This document shows positions 24,814-35,966 of a stretch of DNA of 64,000 nucleotides, one piece after another. Each line of letters starts with the position of its first letter. Positions within the stretch are counted from its first letter, which is position 1. The notes below the pieces were generated by a model that was not told the DNA's origin, did no database searches, and saw only the letters and a program-made list of their open reading frames with translations. Source of the DNA: Actinomycetota bacterium. GTDB taxonomy: Bacteria; Actinomycetota; Thermoleophilia; Gaiellales; Gaiellaceae. The stretch covers positions 1-64,000 of the forward strand of contig PLBK01000003.1 of NCBI GenBank assembly GCA_003134505.1, given 5' to 3'. Both the position numbers and the translations under genes were made by a program.

Positions 24814-27494
24814 CCGGCGCGCCGCTCGTCAGCTGCGTCATGCCGACGCGCAACCGGCGGCGGTTCGCCGAGCAGGCGATCTGGTACTTCCTGCGACAGG
24901 ACTACCCGAACCGGGAGCTCGTGATCGTCGAGGACGGCGACGGATCGGTTGCCGACCTCGTCCCTGCGGACGACCGCATCCGGCTGATCCGGCTCGACGA
25001 GCCCGCGACCCTCGGAGAGAAGCGGAACATCGGCTGCCGGAGCGCGCGCGGCGAGCTGATCGCGCACTGGGACGACGATGCCTGGATCGGCCTCGACCGC
25101 TTGAGCGCCCAGGTGGCAGCGCTCGGGGACCGGGACGTTTGCGGGGCCGAACGGCTGCTCCACTACCGGCTCGAAGCGGGTCAGGCCTGGCTCCGCACCT
25201 TCCGGAACGGCGGCGCTCCGCGGCTCGCGACCGGCACGCTGCTCTACCGCCGCTCGCTCTGGGCGGAGCACCCGTTCCCGGAGACCGACGGCGACGACGA
25301 CCTGCCTCACGGAGCTGTTCCACGGGAGCGCGTACGGGTGCTGGATGACGCGCCGTTCTGTCTCGCCGTGCTGCACGGCAACAGGGACGCCGCCGCCGAT
25401 CTCACGCAGCCGGAGTGGGAGCGGGGCTCGATGGAGGAGGTCTGCGTCCGGATCGGCTTCGATCAGGACTTCTACGCCGCACTTCGGCAGGGTGGCAGCG
25501 TCCGGCCGACCACCGTCGCCCGGTCGACGGTCGCCGGCATCACGCTGGTCGCGTCCTTCCTGCTCTACGACGGGTACGGCAGCCTGAGCGAATACCTGGC
25601 GCTGGGTCTCGCGCAGGCCGGAGCGGCGGTGAACGTCGTGCCGATCTCGATCGACGAGACGGGCCTCTCCGACGAGCTCCGCGACATCCTCGCCCGCTCG
25701 AGGCCGGATCCGGGGACGCCGACGCTGTTCTACTCCTCTCCGCAGGGACACTCCGATCGCTTCCGGGACGTCGGCGATCTGTTCGTCAACACGATGTGGG
25801 AGACGAGCCGGCTGCCGGCCGCCTGGATACCGCTGCTCAACAGGGCGCGGACGCTGATCGTGCCGACCCGGTATGTCGCGCGCGTCTTCAGGGCAAGCGG
25901 TGTCCGACCTCCGATCGAGGTGATTCCGGAAGGAATCGACCCGGCCGTCTACCACCACGAGCCGCGGCCCGAGCGGGCGGGGCTGACAACGCTCATCGTG
26001 GGCACGCTCGCGGCGCGCAAGAACAACGACGTCGCCATCGCCGCGTGGAAGCAGGCGTTCGCCGACGACCCCGACGCCCGGCTCGTGATCAAGGCGCGGT
26101 TCGGCTACACCAGGCTCGACGACGGCGACGCGCGCATCCGCGTGGTCGACTCGAACGAGACCACGAGAGGGATCGCCCACTGGTACCGGCAGGCCGACGT
26201 GCTGCTTGCGCTCGGAAGCGAAGGCTTCGGCTTGCCGCTCGTCGAGGGAATGGCGACGGGCCTGCCGGTGATCGCCCTCGACGCGGCCGGCCAGGCGGAC
26301 GTCTGCGCGGACGCACGCGGGCTCATGCTGCCGGTCGGGGCGAGGCACTCCCGCTCGTTCGACGAGCCCGCGTTCGGCCGGTGCGGGCAGTTCCCGGCGC
26401 CCGACGTCGACGACGTCGCAGCGCGGCTGCGCTGGGTCGCGGATCACCGGGCCGAGGCGAGCGAGATGGGTCGGGCGGCAGCGGAATGGGCGCCAAAGGC
26501 CAGGAACATCTGGGACAAGGGACCGGCGGTGCTCGACGTCATGGAGCAACGCGTCCAGCCGCGGCGCGCGCTTCGGCGCGTGCCGACGATGTGGGTGCCG
26601 AGCTGGGGAACGCCCTGCGGGATCGCCGACATGTCGGCGCACCTCGCCCGCGTGCTGGAGGGCCCCATCCGCGTGACCGGCTCGAGGCCGGACCTCGCCA
26701 CGACGCGCGTCCTCCACGTCCAGTACGAGCCGGCGTTGTTCGATGCCGTGGAGCTGGGCGCCTGCCTCGAGGAGGCCACAGCTTCAGGCGTCCGCACCGC
26801 CGTGACCGAGCACGTCGTCCTGCCGCAGGCACACGCCTGGGAGCGGCACGCGACGGTCATCGGGACGACGACCGAGCAAGGAGTCGCGACCCTGCAGGCT
26901 CGGTATCCGCACCGCCGGGTCGAGCACCTGCCGCTCGGCTGCCCGACCTGGTTTCCACCACGCCGGAAGCAGCGAGGGAAGGTGATCGGCGCCTTCGGCT
27001 TCCTCGAGCGTCAGAAGGGGTTCTGGTCGCTCCTCGACGTCCTGAGGGAGCTGCCCGGAACGAGATTGCTGATGTTCAGCTACGCGAGGGACCCCGACCT
27101 GGAGGCGGAGTTCACCGCGGCCGCGGAAGGCCTACCCGTCGAGCGAGTCGACAGCTTCCTGCCCGCCGAGGAGATCGCAGGGCGACTCGCCGCCGAGACC
27201 GACCTGCTCGCCTACTGGTACGACGAGCAGCGCTACCCGATCGCGAGCGGCGCTGCGAGGGTCGGCCTCGCGACGGGCGTTCCCGTCCTCACCTCCGCGA
27301 CGGGATGGTTCGCCGACCTCCGCGACGTGACGTACCAACCGGTGGACCTCGTCGAGGGCATCGCCACCCTGCTCGAGGACACGACGCTCCGCCGCCGACT
27401 CGCAAACGACGTGCGGGCTTTCTGTCACGACCACAGCTACGAGCAGATGGCGAGGCAACACCGCGAGCTCTGGCAGTCCCTGGAACAGACCTAG
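24810..27494 (+). CDS. Multidomain glycosyltransferase in the eCIS operon
   Basis: 894 aa with three glycosyltransferase-like parts. Residues about 1-215 are a GT2 (GT-A) domain with CVMPTRNRRRFAEQA and the metal motif DDD at 88-90 (AHWDDDAW). Residues about 240-610 are a GT4 (GT-B) domain with IEVIPEGIDPAVYH and GSEGFGLPLVEGMATG. Residues about 635-890 are a second GT-B-like domain with IGAFGFLERQKGFWSL but a degenerate nucleotide-binding motif. It is cytoplasmic, with no membrane segment. It lies directly before the sheath gene (12-nt gap) and could glycosylate an eCIS component or effector. Confidence 0.85.
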   Translation: MTGAPLVSCVMPTRNRRRFAEQAIWYFLRQDYPNRELVIVEDGDGSVADLVPADDRIRLIRLDEPATLGEKRNIGCRSARGELIAHWDDDAWIGLDRLSAQVAALGDRDVCGAERLLHYRLEAGQAWLRTFRNGGAPRLATGTLLYRRSLWAEHPFPETDGDDDLPHGAVPRERVRVLDDAPFCLAVLHGNRDAAADLTQPEWERGSMEEVCVRIGFDQDFYAALRQGGSVRPTTVARSTVAGITLVASFLLYDGYGSLSEYLALGLAQAGAAVNVVPISIDETGLSDELRDILARSRPDPGTPTLFYSSPQGHSDRFRDVGDLFVNTMWETSRLPAAWIPLLNRARTLIVPTRYVARVFRASGVRPPIEVIPEGIDPAVYHHEPRPERAGLTTLIVGTLAARKNNDVAIAAWKQAFADDPDARLVIKARFGYTRLDDGDARIRVVDSNETTRGIAHWYRQADVLLALGSEGFGLPLVEGMATGLPVIALDAAGQADVCADARGLMLPVGARHSRSFDEPAFGRCGQFPAPDVDDVAARLRWVADHRAEASEMGRAAAEWAPKARNIWDKGPAVLDVMEQRVQPRRALRRVPTMWVPSWGTPCGIADMSAHLARVLEGPIRVTGSRPDLATTRVLHVQYEPALFDAVELGACLEEATASGVRTAVTEHVVLPQAHAWERHATVIGTTTEQGVATLQARYPHRRVEHLPLGCPTWFPPRRKQRGKVIGAFGFLERQKGFWSLLDVLRELPGTRLLMFSYARDPDLEAEFTAAAEGLPVERVDSFLPAEEIAGRLAAETDLLAYWYDEQRYPIASGAARVGLATGVPVLTSATGWFADLRDVTYQPVDLVEGIATLLEDTTLRRRLANDVRAFCHDHSYEQMARQHRELWQSLEQT

Positions 27495-27506
27495 AAGGAG
27501 GCACAC

Positions 27507-29138
27507 GTGCCAGCGACCCACACCTACCCAGGCGTCTACATCGAGGAGGTGCCGAGCGGCGTCCGCACGATCACGGGCGTCAGCACCTCCAACACGGCCT
27601 TCATCGACTACTTCCCGCGAGGCTCGATCGACGGCGCCGTCCGGATCACGAGCTGGGCCGACTTCGAGCGGGAGTTCGGCGGACTCGACAACCGCAGCGA
27701 GGCGAGCTACGCGATCCAGCAGTTCTATCTCAACGGCGGCCAGGTGGCGTTCGTGGTCCGCGTCGCGGCGGGGGCGACGGCGGCAACGCTCACGCTGACC
27801 CTGAGCACCAGCACTCCTATCGGGACGATCACGCTCGAGGCCGCAAACCCGGGCATCTGGGGCCAGAACGTCCAGGTCGTCGCCTTGAAAGTGCTGAAGC
27901 CGGACGGCACGGTCGACACATCGCAGTTCAATCTCGCCGTGCGCGAGGTGCGCACGAGCGACGGAGCCGTGCTCTCGACCGAGATCTTCCGCGGTCTCGA
28001 CCTGACTTCCAGCAGTCCGAACTACGCATGGACGGTCGTCAACGCCGGGTCCGCGCTCGTCAAGGTGACCAACACGGGTCTTGGCGGCTTCCCTGACCTT
28101 GCGGACCCCAACGCAACGGGAGACGGTCCGAGTTCGACGAGCTCGACCGGCTTCGTGGCTCTCGCCAACGGGAGCGACGGCACCGCAGCTCAACTCGACG
28201 GGACCATGAAGCTGGACGCGACGGACTTCGTCCCCACGACCGCCGGCGTGAAGTCACCTCTCGAAGCGCTCGACCGGATCGCCCCCGAGATCTTCAACAT
28301 CCTCTGCATCCCGGCCGCCGCGAACCTGGCCACGGACATCACTACGACAGGATTGGCCCCGATGCAGACGGTCGTAAGTGCCGCCGAGACGTACTGCGAG
28401 ACCAAGCGGGCCTTCCTGATCGTCGACATCCCGCCGAAGCTCGTCACGAACGAAACCCAGATGCAGACCTTCATGGCCGCTCTCGGGAAGAGCAACAACG
28501 CAGCCGTCTACTTCCCCCGCATCCAGATCCCCGACCTGCTCCAGAACTCGCGGCCGCGCGACGTGGGTGCGAGCGGGACGATGGCCGGGATCTATGCCCG
28601 TACGGACTCGACGCGAGGTGTCTGGAAGACGCCGGCCGGCACCGACGCCGTGCTCCGCAACGCGTCGTTGACGCTCAAGCTGACCGACCTCGAGAACGGG
28701 GGGCTCAACCCGATCGGCGTCAACGTCCTGCGCAACTTCCCCGTGTTCGGGAACGTCGCCTGGGGCGGACGGACGTTGAACGGCGCCGACCAGCTCGCGA
28801 GCGAGTGGAAGTACATCGCCGTTAAGCGGACGGCGCTGTACATCGAGGAGAGCCTGTTCGAGGCGTTGCAGTGGGTCGTCTTCGAGCCGAACGACGAGCC
28901 GCTCTGGGCGCAGATCCGGATGAACGTCGGCGCGTTCATGCACGACCTCTTCCGGCAAGGCGCATTCCAGGGCAACGCGCCGAACAAGGCCTATTTCGTC
29001 AAGTGCGACAGCGAGACGACGACGCAGAACGACATCGACAAGGGCGTCGTGAACATCTGGGTCGGCGTCGCCCCGCTCAAGCCGGCCGAGTTCGTGGTGA
29101 TCAAGCTCCAGCAAATCGCCGGTCAGATCGAGACGTGA
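27507..29138 (+). CDS. eCIS contractile tail sheath protein
   Basis: This 543-aa sheath protein (Pvc2/Afp2-like) polymerises around the tube and contracts to drive it out. N-terminal YPGVYIEEVPSG and the GVSTSNTAFIDYF motif are typical of phage and eCIS sheaths. The conserved C-terminal core includes NVLRNFPVFGNVAWGGRTL, EWKYIAVKRTALYIEESL and PLKPAEFVVIKLQQIAGQ. AAGGAGG precedes the GTG at 27,507. Only one sheath gene is present, whereas PVC and Afp carry three. Confidence 0.96.
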   Translation: MPATHTYPGVYIEEVPSGVRTITGVSTSNTAFIDYFPRGSIDGAVRITSWADFEREFGGLDNRSEASYAIQQFYLNGGQVAFVVRVAAGATAATLTLTLSTSTPIGTITLEAANPGIWGQNVQVVALKVLKPDGTVDTSQFNLAVREVRTSDGAVLSTEIFRGLDLTSSSPNYAWTVVNAGSALVKVTNTGLGGFPDLADPNATGDGPSSTSSTGFVALANGSDGTAAQLDGTMKLDATDFVPTTAGVKSPLEALDRIAPEIFNILCIPAAANLATDITTTGLAPMQTVVSAAETYCETKRAFLIVDIPPKLVTNETQMQTFMAALGKSNNAAVYFPRIQIPDLLQNSRPRDVGASGTMAGIYARTDSTRGVWKTPAGTDAVLRNASLTLKLTDLENGGLNPIGVNVLRNFPVFGNVAWGGRTLNGADQLASEWKYIAVKRTALYIEESLFEALQWVVFEPNDEPLWAQIRMNVGAFMHDLFRQGAFQGNAPNKAYFVKCDSETTTQNDIDKGVVNIWVGVAPLKPAEFVVIKLQQIAGQIET

Positions 29139-29148
29139 GGGAGGAGGA

Positions 29149-29676
29149 ATGGACTTTCCCGCCAATCCACAACGCTTCGACCCCTACAAGAACTTCAAGT
29201 TCCTGATCAAGTGGGACGGCCAGACGGTGGCCGGTGTCAGCAAGGTCACGGGACTGAAGCGCACGACCGAGGTCGTCAAGCATCGACACGGAGGCGAGCC
29301 GAGCTCGAGTCGCAAGTCGCCCGGCCGCACCGAATACGACGCGATCACGCTCGAGCGCGGCGTCACGCACAACATCGAGTTCGAGCAGTGGGCGAACAAG
29401 GTCTGGAACTTCGGCTCCGGTCTCGGCGCGGAGGTGTCGCTGAAGGACTTCCGCAAGGACATCCGGATCGAGATCCTGGACGAGGCCGGCACGACCGCCC
29501 TCGCCTACACCGTGTTCCGCTGCTGGGTCTCCGAATGGCAGGCCGCACCCGACCTCGACGCGAATGCGAACGCGGTCGCTATCCAGCACATCAAGCTGGA
29601 GAACGAGGGCTGGGAGCGCGACTACGCCGTCAGCGACCAGCCGGAGCAGAGCTTCGTGGAGCCGGCCGGCCCGTAA
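29149..29676 (+). CDS. eCIS inner tube protein
   Basis: A 175-aa tube protein of the T4 gp19-like phage tail family (Pvc1/Pvc5-like). NPQRFDPYKNFKFLIKWDG, VSKVTGLKRTTEVVKHRHGG and RKSPGRTEYDAITLERGVT are characteristic, as is the C-terminal FRCWVSEWQA and IQHIKLENEGWERD. It should form hexameric rings stacked inside the sheath. GAGGGAGGAA precedes the ATG. A single tube gene follows the sheath by 10 nt. Confidence 0.96.
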   Translation: MDFPANPQRFDPYKNFKFLIKWDGQTVAGVSKVTGLKRTTEVVKHRHGGEPSSSRKSPGRTEYDAITLERGVTHNIEFEQWANKVWNFGSGLGAEVSLKDFRKDIRIEILDEAGTTALAYTVFRCWVSEWQAAPDLDANANAVAIQHIKLENEGWERDYAVSDQPEQSFVEPAGP

Positions 29677-29679
29677 CGG

Positions 29680-30399
29680 ATGCAGGCACTCACGGCACCC
29701 GAGGTCGTCCGGCTCTGGGAGCAGGGCGCGACCGAGCCTCCCGCGGCTCGTTCGGTCGCCCTGCTCGCCGCAGCCTGCCCGGATGCCGATGTCGAGGCGC
29801 TGACGATCGGCGAGCTCGACGGCCGGCTGCTCGAGCTGTGGGAGCTGACCTTCGGTCCCCGGCTGGACGGCTTCGTCGAGTGCCCGGCGTGCGCAGAGGC
29901 ACTCGAGTTCGCACTCGACACGACCGATCTCCGCTCGGCGCAGGCGGCCGACTCCGGCACCCAGCTCCTCACCGAGGCGGCCTGGGAGATCGAGCTGCGC
30001 CCGCTCACGGGCGGCGACCTGGCCGCGGCCGCCCGAGCCGGGAGCCCGAGCGAGGGCCGGAGGACGTTGCTCGAGCGGTGTGTCGTCGCGGCGCGGCACG
30101 AACGTGACGAGGTCGAGGCGGCGAGCCTCCCGGAGGAGATCGTGGAGCTCATCGCGGAACGGCTCGAGGCCTCCGATCCACAGGCGGAGATCCGCATCAG
30201 CCTGGTCTGCCCCTCGTGCCGGCACGCGTGGTCCGCGCTGCTCGACATCGGAATGTTCCTCTGGGCGGAGCTGGGCGGAGAGGCGAGGCGCGTGCTGACC
30301 GAGGTGCACACGCTCGCGAGCGCCTACGGCTGGCGGGAAAGCGACGTGCTCGCCCTCGGTCCGGCCAGGCGGCAGTTCTATCTGGAGGCGATCGGCTGA
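29680..30399 (+). CDS. T4 baseplate-like zinc-ribbon protein of eCIS
   Basis: 239 aa. Two CxxC pairs (ECPACAEA near residue 68, VCPSCRHA near 177) could bind one zinc. The architecture and place just after the tube match the T4 baseplate-protein-like family found in eCIS loci of environmental bacteria. It is mostly helical and acidic and ends in ESDVLALGPARRQFYLE, a segment recurring in such proteins. The start is the ATG 3 nt after the tube stop; the end overlaps the next ATG (TGATG). Probably an assembly or baseplate component; its exact role is not established. Confidence 0.7.
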   Translation: MQALTAPEVVRLWEQGATEPPAARSVALLAAACPDADVEALTIGELDGRLLELWELTFGPRLDGFVECPACAEALEFALDTTDLRSAQAADSGTQLLTEAAWEIELRPLTGGDLAAAARAGSPSEGRRTLLERCVVAARHERDEVEAASLPEEIVELIAERLEASDPQAEIRISLVCPSCRHAWSALLDIGMFLWAELGGEARRVLTEVHTLASAYGWRESDVLALGPARRQFYLEAIG

Positions 30400-31169
30400 T
30401 GGACGACTTCCTCACGCGGATCGCCGACCGGGCACTCGGACTGGCCCCGGTCGTGCGCCCGCTCGTCGGGAGCCGCTTCGAGGCGTCTCGCGTTCGAGCC
30501 GGCCCGGCGATCGACCGGGACGAGCAGGGCGCGAGCGAGCTCCCTGCGTCGGTGGCCGAACCGGCTTCCGAGCGTCCGCGGCCGCCTCGGGCCGCCACAC
30601 CCGCGCCGGGACACGCGGAACCTCCGGCAACTGCGGCGTCTCCCCGGGCGGAGCCGGTTGCTCCGCCGGCGCCGGCCGAGCTCCGGGCCTTGGTCGCGCG
30701 ATCCTCCTCCCCCGCCGCTCGGCGGCCAGCCGCGCCCGCGACCGCCCGGCCGCGCCCGAGCCTCGCCCTCACCGGGCAACCTCGCTCCGCGGAGGCGGCG
30801 CCCTCCCCGTCGCCCGAGACTCCCGAGGCGGAGGCTCCCGAGCCGGCCGGCCCATGGACGCAAGCCGCGACGATCGAGAGCGAAGCGGACGGCACCGAGC
30901 CCGAGGGCGTGGCTCCGACCGCCGAGCAGCCGGAGCCCGCCCCGCGTTCACTCGCCCGGCCGGACACGAGCCCACGGCAGCGACCGGTCCCTCCGAGGAG
31001 GCGCTCCGCCGGCGACGACTCTCGGGCGGACGGCGAGACGATCCGGGTCGAGATCGGGCGCGTCGAGGTCCGGGCGGCACCGCCCCCCGCTCCCGCCCCG
31101 GCTCCTGCACCTCCGCGCGGCCCGCGACTCTCGCTCGACGAGTACCTGCGCACCCGAGGGCTCCGTTGA
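30399..31169 (+). CDS. Pro/Ala-rich disordered eCIS protein
   Basis: 256 aa. A short ordered N-terminus (MDDFLTRIADRALGLAPVVR) and a C-terminal motif (IRVEIGRVEVRA, then SLDEYLRTRG) are joined by about 190 residues of Pro, Ala, Arg and Glu without predicted structure. This end-to-end arrangement recurs in eCIS clusters between the T4-baseplate-like and cap genes. Its role is not known to me. The two conserved ends joined by an extended linker could suit a spacer or length-setting part. It overlaps both neighbours (TGATG and TTGA). Confidence 0.6.
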   Translation: MDDFLTRIADRALGLAPVVRPLVGSRFEASRVRAGPAIDRDEQGASELPASVAEPASERPRPPRAATPAPGHAEPPATAASPRAEPVAPPAPAELRALVARSSSPAARRPAAPATARPRPSLALTGQPRSAEAAPSPSPETPEAEAPEPAGPWTQAATIESEADGTEPEGVAPTAEQPEPAPRSLARPDTSPRQRPVPPRRRSAGDDSRADGETIRVEIGRVEVRAAPPPAPAPAPAPPRGPRLSLDEYLRTRGLR

Positions 31170-32463
31170 GCAACGCGCTCGCGATCGCGTCCGTGTCGGC
31201 CGTGCTGACGGATCTGCTGCGAAACGGGATCATCGACAAGGACGTGCCCGGCGCGGTGGGTGACGTGACCGTCAGCGCGCTCCCGCCCGACCGCGTGGCG
31301 CCCACGAACGGGTCGGACACAACCCGGCTGAACCTCTTCATGTACCACGTGACGCCGAACGCGGCCTGGCGGAACATTGGCCTGCCCGCACTGAACAGCC
31401 GCGGCGAGCGAGTCGGCGATCCCCCGCTCGCCCTGGATCTCCACTACCTGCTGACGGCCTACGGGGCGCAGGACTACTACGCCGAGATCCTGCTCGGCTA
31501 TGCGATGCAGCTGCTCCACGAGAGCCCCGTGCTGGCTCGGGACGACGTGCGCACCGCGCTGACGTCCTCGCTCGTCAGCGGAGGAACGGGGCTGCCGCCG
31601 AACCTGGCGAACCTGTCGACGTCGGGACTCGCCGACCAGGTCGAGCTGATCAAGCTGACGCCGGAGTCGCTCTCGACGGAGGAGATCTCGCGCCTCTGGG
31701 CCGCCTTCCAGACCAACTACCGTGCGACCGCTGCCTACTGCGCCTCGGTCGTCCTGATCGAGAGCGGCCGGACGACGACGGCGCCTCTACCGGTTCGCGG
31801 GTACACCGTCGGGGCTCACCCGCTGCGGCGTCCGGTGATCGAGTCGATCGCGCCACAGACGGGCGCAGGCGAGCCGATCAACGCCGACAGCACGATCGTG
31901 ATCTCGGGTCGGAACCTGGCCGGCGACGACACGCTCGTTCGCGTCGGCGGCGAACTCGTCACTCCGGCTGCGGGCGTGACCCCGACCGCGATCACGGTGG
32001 CGCTCCCGGCCGGCCTCGCAGCCGGGGTGCAAACCCTGCAGGTCGTACAGCCCGAAGACATGGGCATTCCACCCGAGCCACATCGAGGCCTCGAGTCGAA
32101 CGTCGCGCCGTTCCTCCTCCAGCCGAAGCTCACCGCTAAGCCGACTGCGACCATGTCGGTGGAGACCGGGTCGAGCCTCCGCGCCGGGACGATCACGGTC
32201 GACCTCGCCCCGGCCGTGCGGGCCGGCCAGCGCGTTGCGCTCCTGCTGAACCAGCTCCTGCCTACGCCTGTGTCCGACGGCGTGGTCGCGCGCTCCTACA
32301 GGTTCGCCGCCGACCCGATCGCCGCGCCCATGTCCTCGCTCGACATCGCGGCGACCGACGTCGAGCCAGGGACGTACCTCGTCCGCGTCCAGGTCGACGG
32401 CGCCGAGAACGCGCTCGACGTCGACACCACCGGCCGCTTCTCCGGCCCGACGGTGGTGATCCC

Positions 32464-32467
<4 letters not shown>
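31166..32467 (+). CDS. eCIS tail terminator/cap protein (DUF4255, Pvc16-like)
   Basis: The 433-aa cap protein ends tube and sheath polymerisation. The N-terminal DUF4255 domain (about 1-200) includes ALAIASVSAVLTDLLRNGI, RLNLFMYHVTPNAAWRN and ALDLHYLLTAYG. An IPT/TIG-like domain follows at about 225-310 (VIESIAPQTGAGEPI, VISGRNLAGDDTLV), then a further beta-rich C-terminal domain. Starts at TTG 31,166, which overlaps the previous stop as TTGA. The two extra beta domains make it longer than minimal Pvc16 proteins and may decorate the distal end of the particle. Confidence 0.93.
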
Positions 32468-34406
<1,939 letters not shown>

Positions 34407-34410
<4 letters not shown>

Positions 34411-34643
34411 CGAGGCGCATCGACCTCCACATCGCCGAGCTGGTCGTGGACGCGCTTGCAGGAGTCGACCCGGCGCGCGTCGGGCCGGAGCTCTCCAGCG
34501 AGCTGACGAGGCTGATCAGCGAGCAGGGGCTTCCGAGCCGAGTCGGGCCGGCCGACCGCGTCGATGTGCCCCTCCGCGGCGGCGCGACGGGTGCGGGCAT
34601 CGCGGAAGCCGTCTACGAAGGGCTGGGGCGATGCCCGAGCTAG
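34407..34643 (+). CDS. Small conserved-type eCIS protein
   Basis: 78 aa, starting at the GTG that overlaps the ATPase stop (GTGA). N-terminus RRIDLHIAELVVDALAGVDP, with the C-terminal half Gly/Arg-rich. Small proteins with this N-terminal pattern occur after the ATPase in other eCIS loci. Its last 13 nt overlap the effector-like gene. No function can be inferred beyond a possible adaptor role for the neighbouring DUF4157 protein. Confidence 0.55.
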
Positions 34644-35857
34644 CCACTGCTACTCGTCCGGATGCGGCAGTGTCGGTCTCGCAGACTCCGCGCCTGCTTC
34701 AGCGCGCCTGCGCGTGCGGGGGCACGCCGGGCCCGAGCGGCGAGTGCACCGAGTGCCGCGCGAAGGGTCTGCAGCGGCAAGCCCGGCCCGGAGCCGGGCC
34801 GGCGCTTGCGCCCCCGATCGTGCACGACGTGCTGCGCTCGCCCGGGAAGCCGCTCGACACCGCGACGCGCGCGTTCATGGAGCCCCGCTTCGGCCACGAT
34901 TTCAGCCGCGTTCGGATCCACACGGACGCGGCCGCGGCCGAGTCGGCGCAGGCAGTCGATGCGCACGCATACACCGTCGGCCCCAACATCGTCTTCGCCG
35001 CGAGCCGGCACGACCCCTCCTCGAACTCCGGACGGCAGCTGCTAGCTCACGAGCTCACGCACGTCCTCCAGCAAGGAGCCGCCGGCACAGCGGCAACGCT
35101 GAGGATTAGCGAACCCGATGACGCCTCGGAGATGGAGGCAACGCGAGTAGCAGATACCGCCCTTGCCCACGAGATGGGGGCTGACATCTCACCTGTGACT
35201 TGCCATCTCCAGCGTCAAGAAGCTCCGTACAGCTGGAATCCTCAACCTCAAGCACAACCAGCCACCCCGGCGCCTGTTACCACGTATGGGGTGACGCCGA
35301 CGCCGACCTGCACGCCGGGGTCGACCCGCATCGTCGACCTCCAGCCTGTGGCGTTCAAGACGGGCGCGACCGATCCGTCTCCGACTGGGACAACATGGTT
35401 GACTCGCCTCGCGGAGAGCCAGACCGTTTGGAACAAACTGGGGGTCAGCTTCAACGCCCTCTCCACAGTAGAAGTAATCGAGGCGGCGAACAAGACGGCA
35501 GGAAGCGACCACGCCGGGCGTGACGCTATTCGCGCAACCCGCAGCGGTACGGGTGTCGAGGTCTTCATGGTCGATAACGACATCGCCGACGCCGGAGGGG
35601 CGGCGACGGTTCTGGGTGGCAGCTCCGACGCGAAGATCGTCCTGGCCGACCGCGGCACAAGCGACACGCTGCTCGCACACGAACTAGGTCACGTGCTCGG
35701 CCTCGGCCACCCGCCAGGTGGAGCTGATCCGAACACGATCATGACCCCGAGCGCCTCGCACAGCTCTCGGAACTCCACCCGAAACACGATCGGGAACTAC
35801 AACCGGATCACTTGGCCTGCGCCCTCGGGCTCGACCTGCATTAGCCCGGACCCATGA
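34631..35857 (+). CDS. DUF4157-metzincin fusion, candidate eCIS effector protease
   Basis: 408 aa. The N-terminus has a Cys cluster (C27, C29, C39, C42). Residues about 60-150 are a DUF4157 domain (MEPRFGHDFSRVRIHTD and HELTH at 140-144). A Pro/Gln linker (about 197-228) leads to a second domain (about 230-408) with a complete metzincin zinc motif, HELGHVLGLGH at 350-360 (H350, E351, H354, H360), and a Met-turn at M371 (NTIMTPSA). DUF4157 is thought to target cargo to eCIS particles. The second domain is thus a likely secreted metalloprotease toxin. DNA from about 35,100 has clearly lower G+C than neighbours (71 of 120 bases at 35,161-35,280), suggesting recent acquisition. Confidence 0.8.
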   Translation: MPELATATRPDAAVSVSQTPRLLQRACACGGTPGPSGECTECRAKGLQRQARPGAGPALAPPIVHDVLRSPGKPLDTATRAFMEPRFGHDFSRVRIHTDAAAAESAQAVDAHAYTVGPNIVFAASRHDPSSNSGRQLLAHELTHVLQQGAAGTAATLRISEPDDASEMEATRVADTALAHEMGADISPVTCHLQRQEAPYSWNPQPQAQPATPAPVTTYGVTPTPTCTPGSTRIVDLQPVAFKTGATDPSPTGTTWLTRLAESQTVWNKLGVSFNALSTVEVIEAANKTAGSDHAGRDAIRATRSGTGVEVFMVDNDIADAGGAATVLGGSSDAKIVLADRGTSDTLLAHELGHVLGLGHPPGGADPNTIMTPSASHSSRNSTRNTIGNYNRITWPAPSGSTCISPDP

Positions 35858-35901
35858 GCGGTAAGCCAAATCCCACGTGCAATGGCTCCGGCTTGTTCGT
35901 A

Positions 35902-35918
35902 CTGGACCACAGGTCCAG
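35902..35918. terminator. Perfect hairpin after the effector gene
   Basis: CTGGACC-ACA-GGTCCAG is a 7-bp stem with a 3-nt loop, 45 nt after the effector stop. It lies in the only sizeable gap (109 nt) of the structural gene run. No T tract, so it may be an attenuator, processing site or recombination scar. Two CTTCGAGC repeats follow at about 35,919 and 35,934. Confidence 0.4.
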
Positions 35919-35966
35919 CTTCGAGCCGCTTATCTTCGAGCAGCTCGGAGAGGGAGGAAGCACGAA

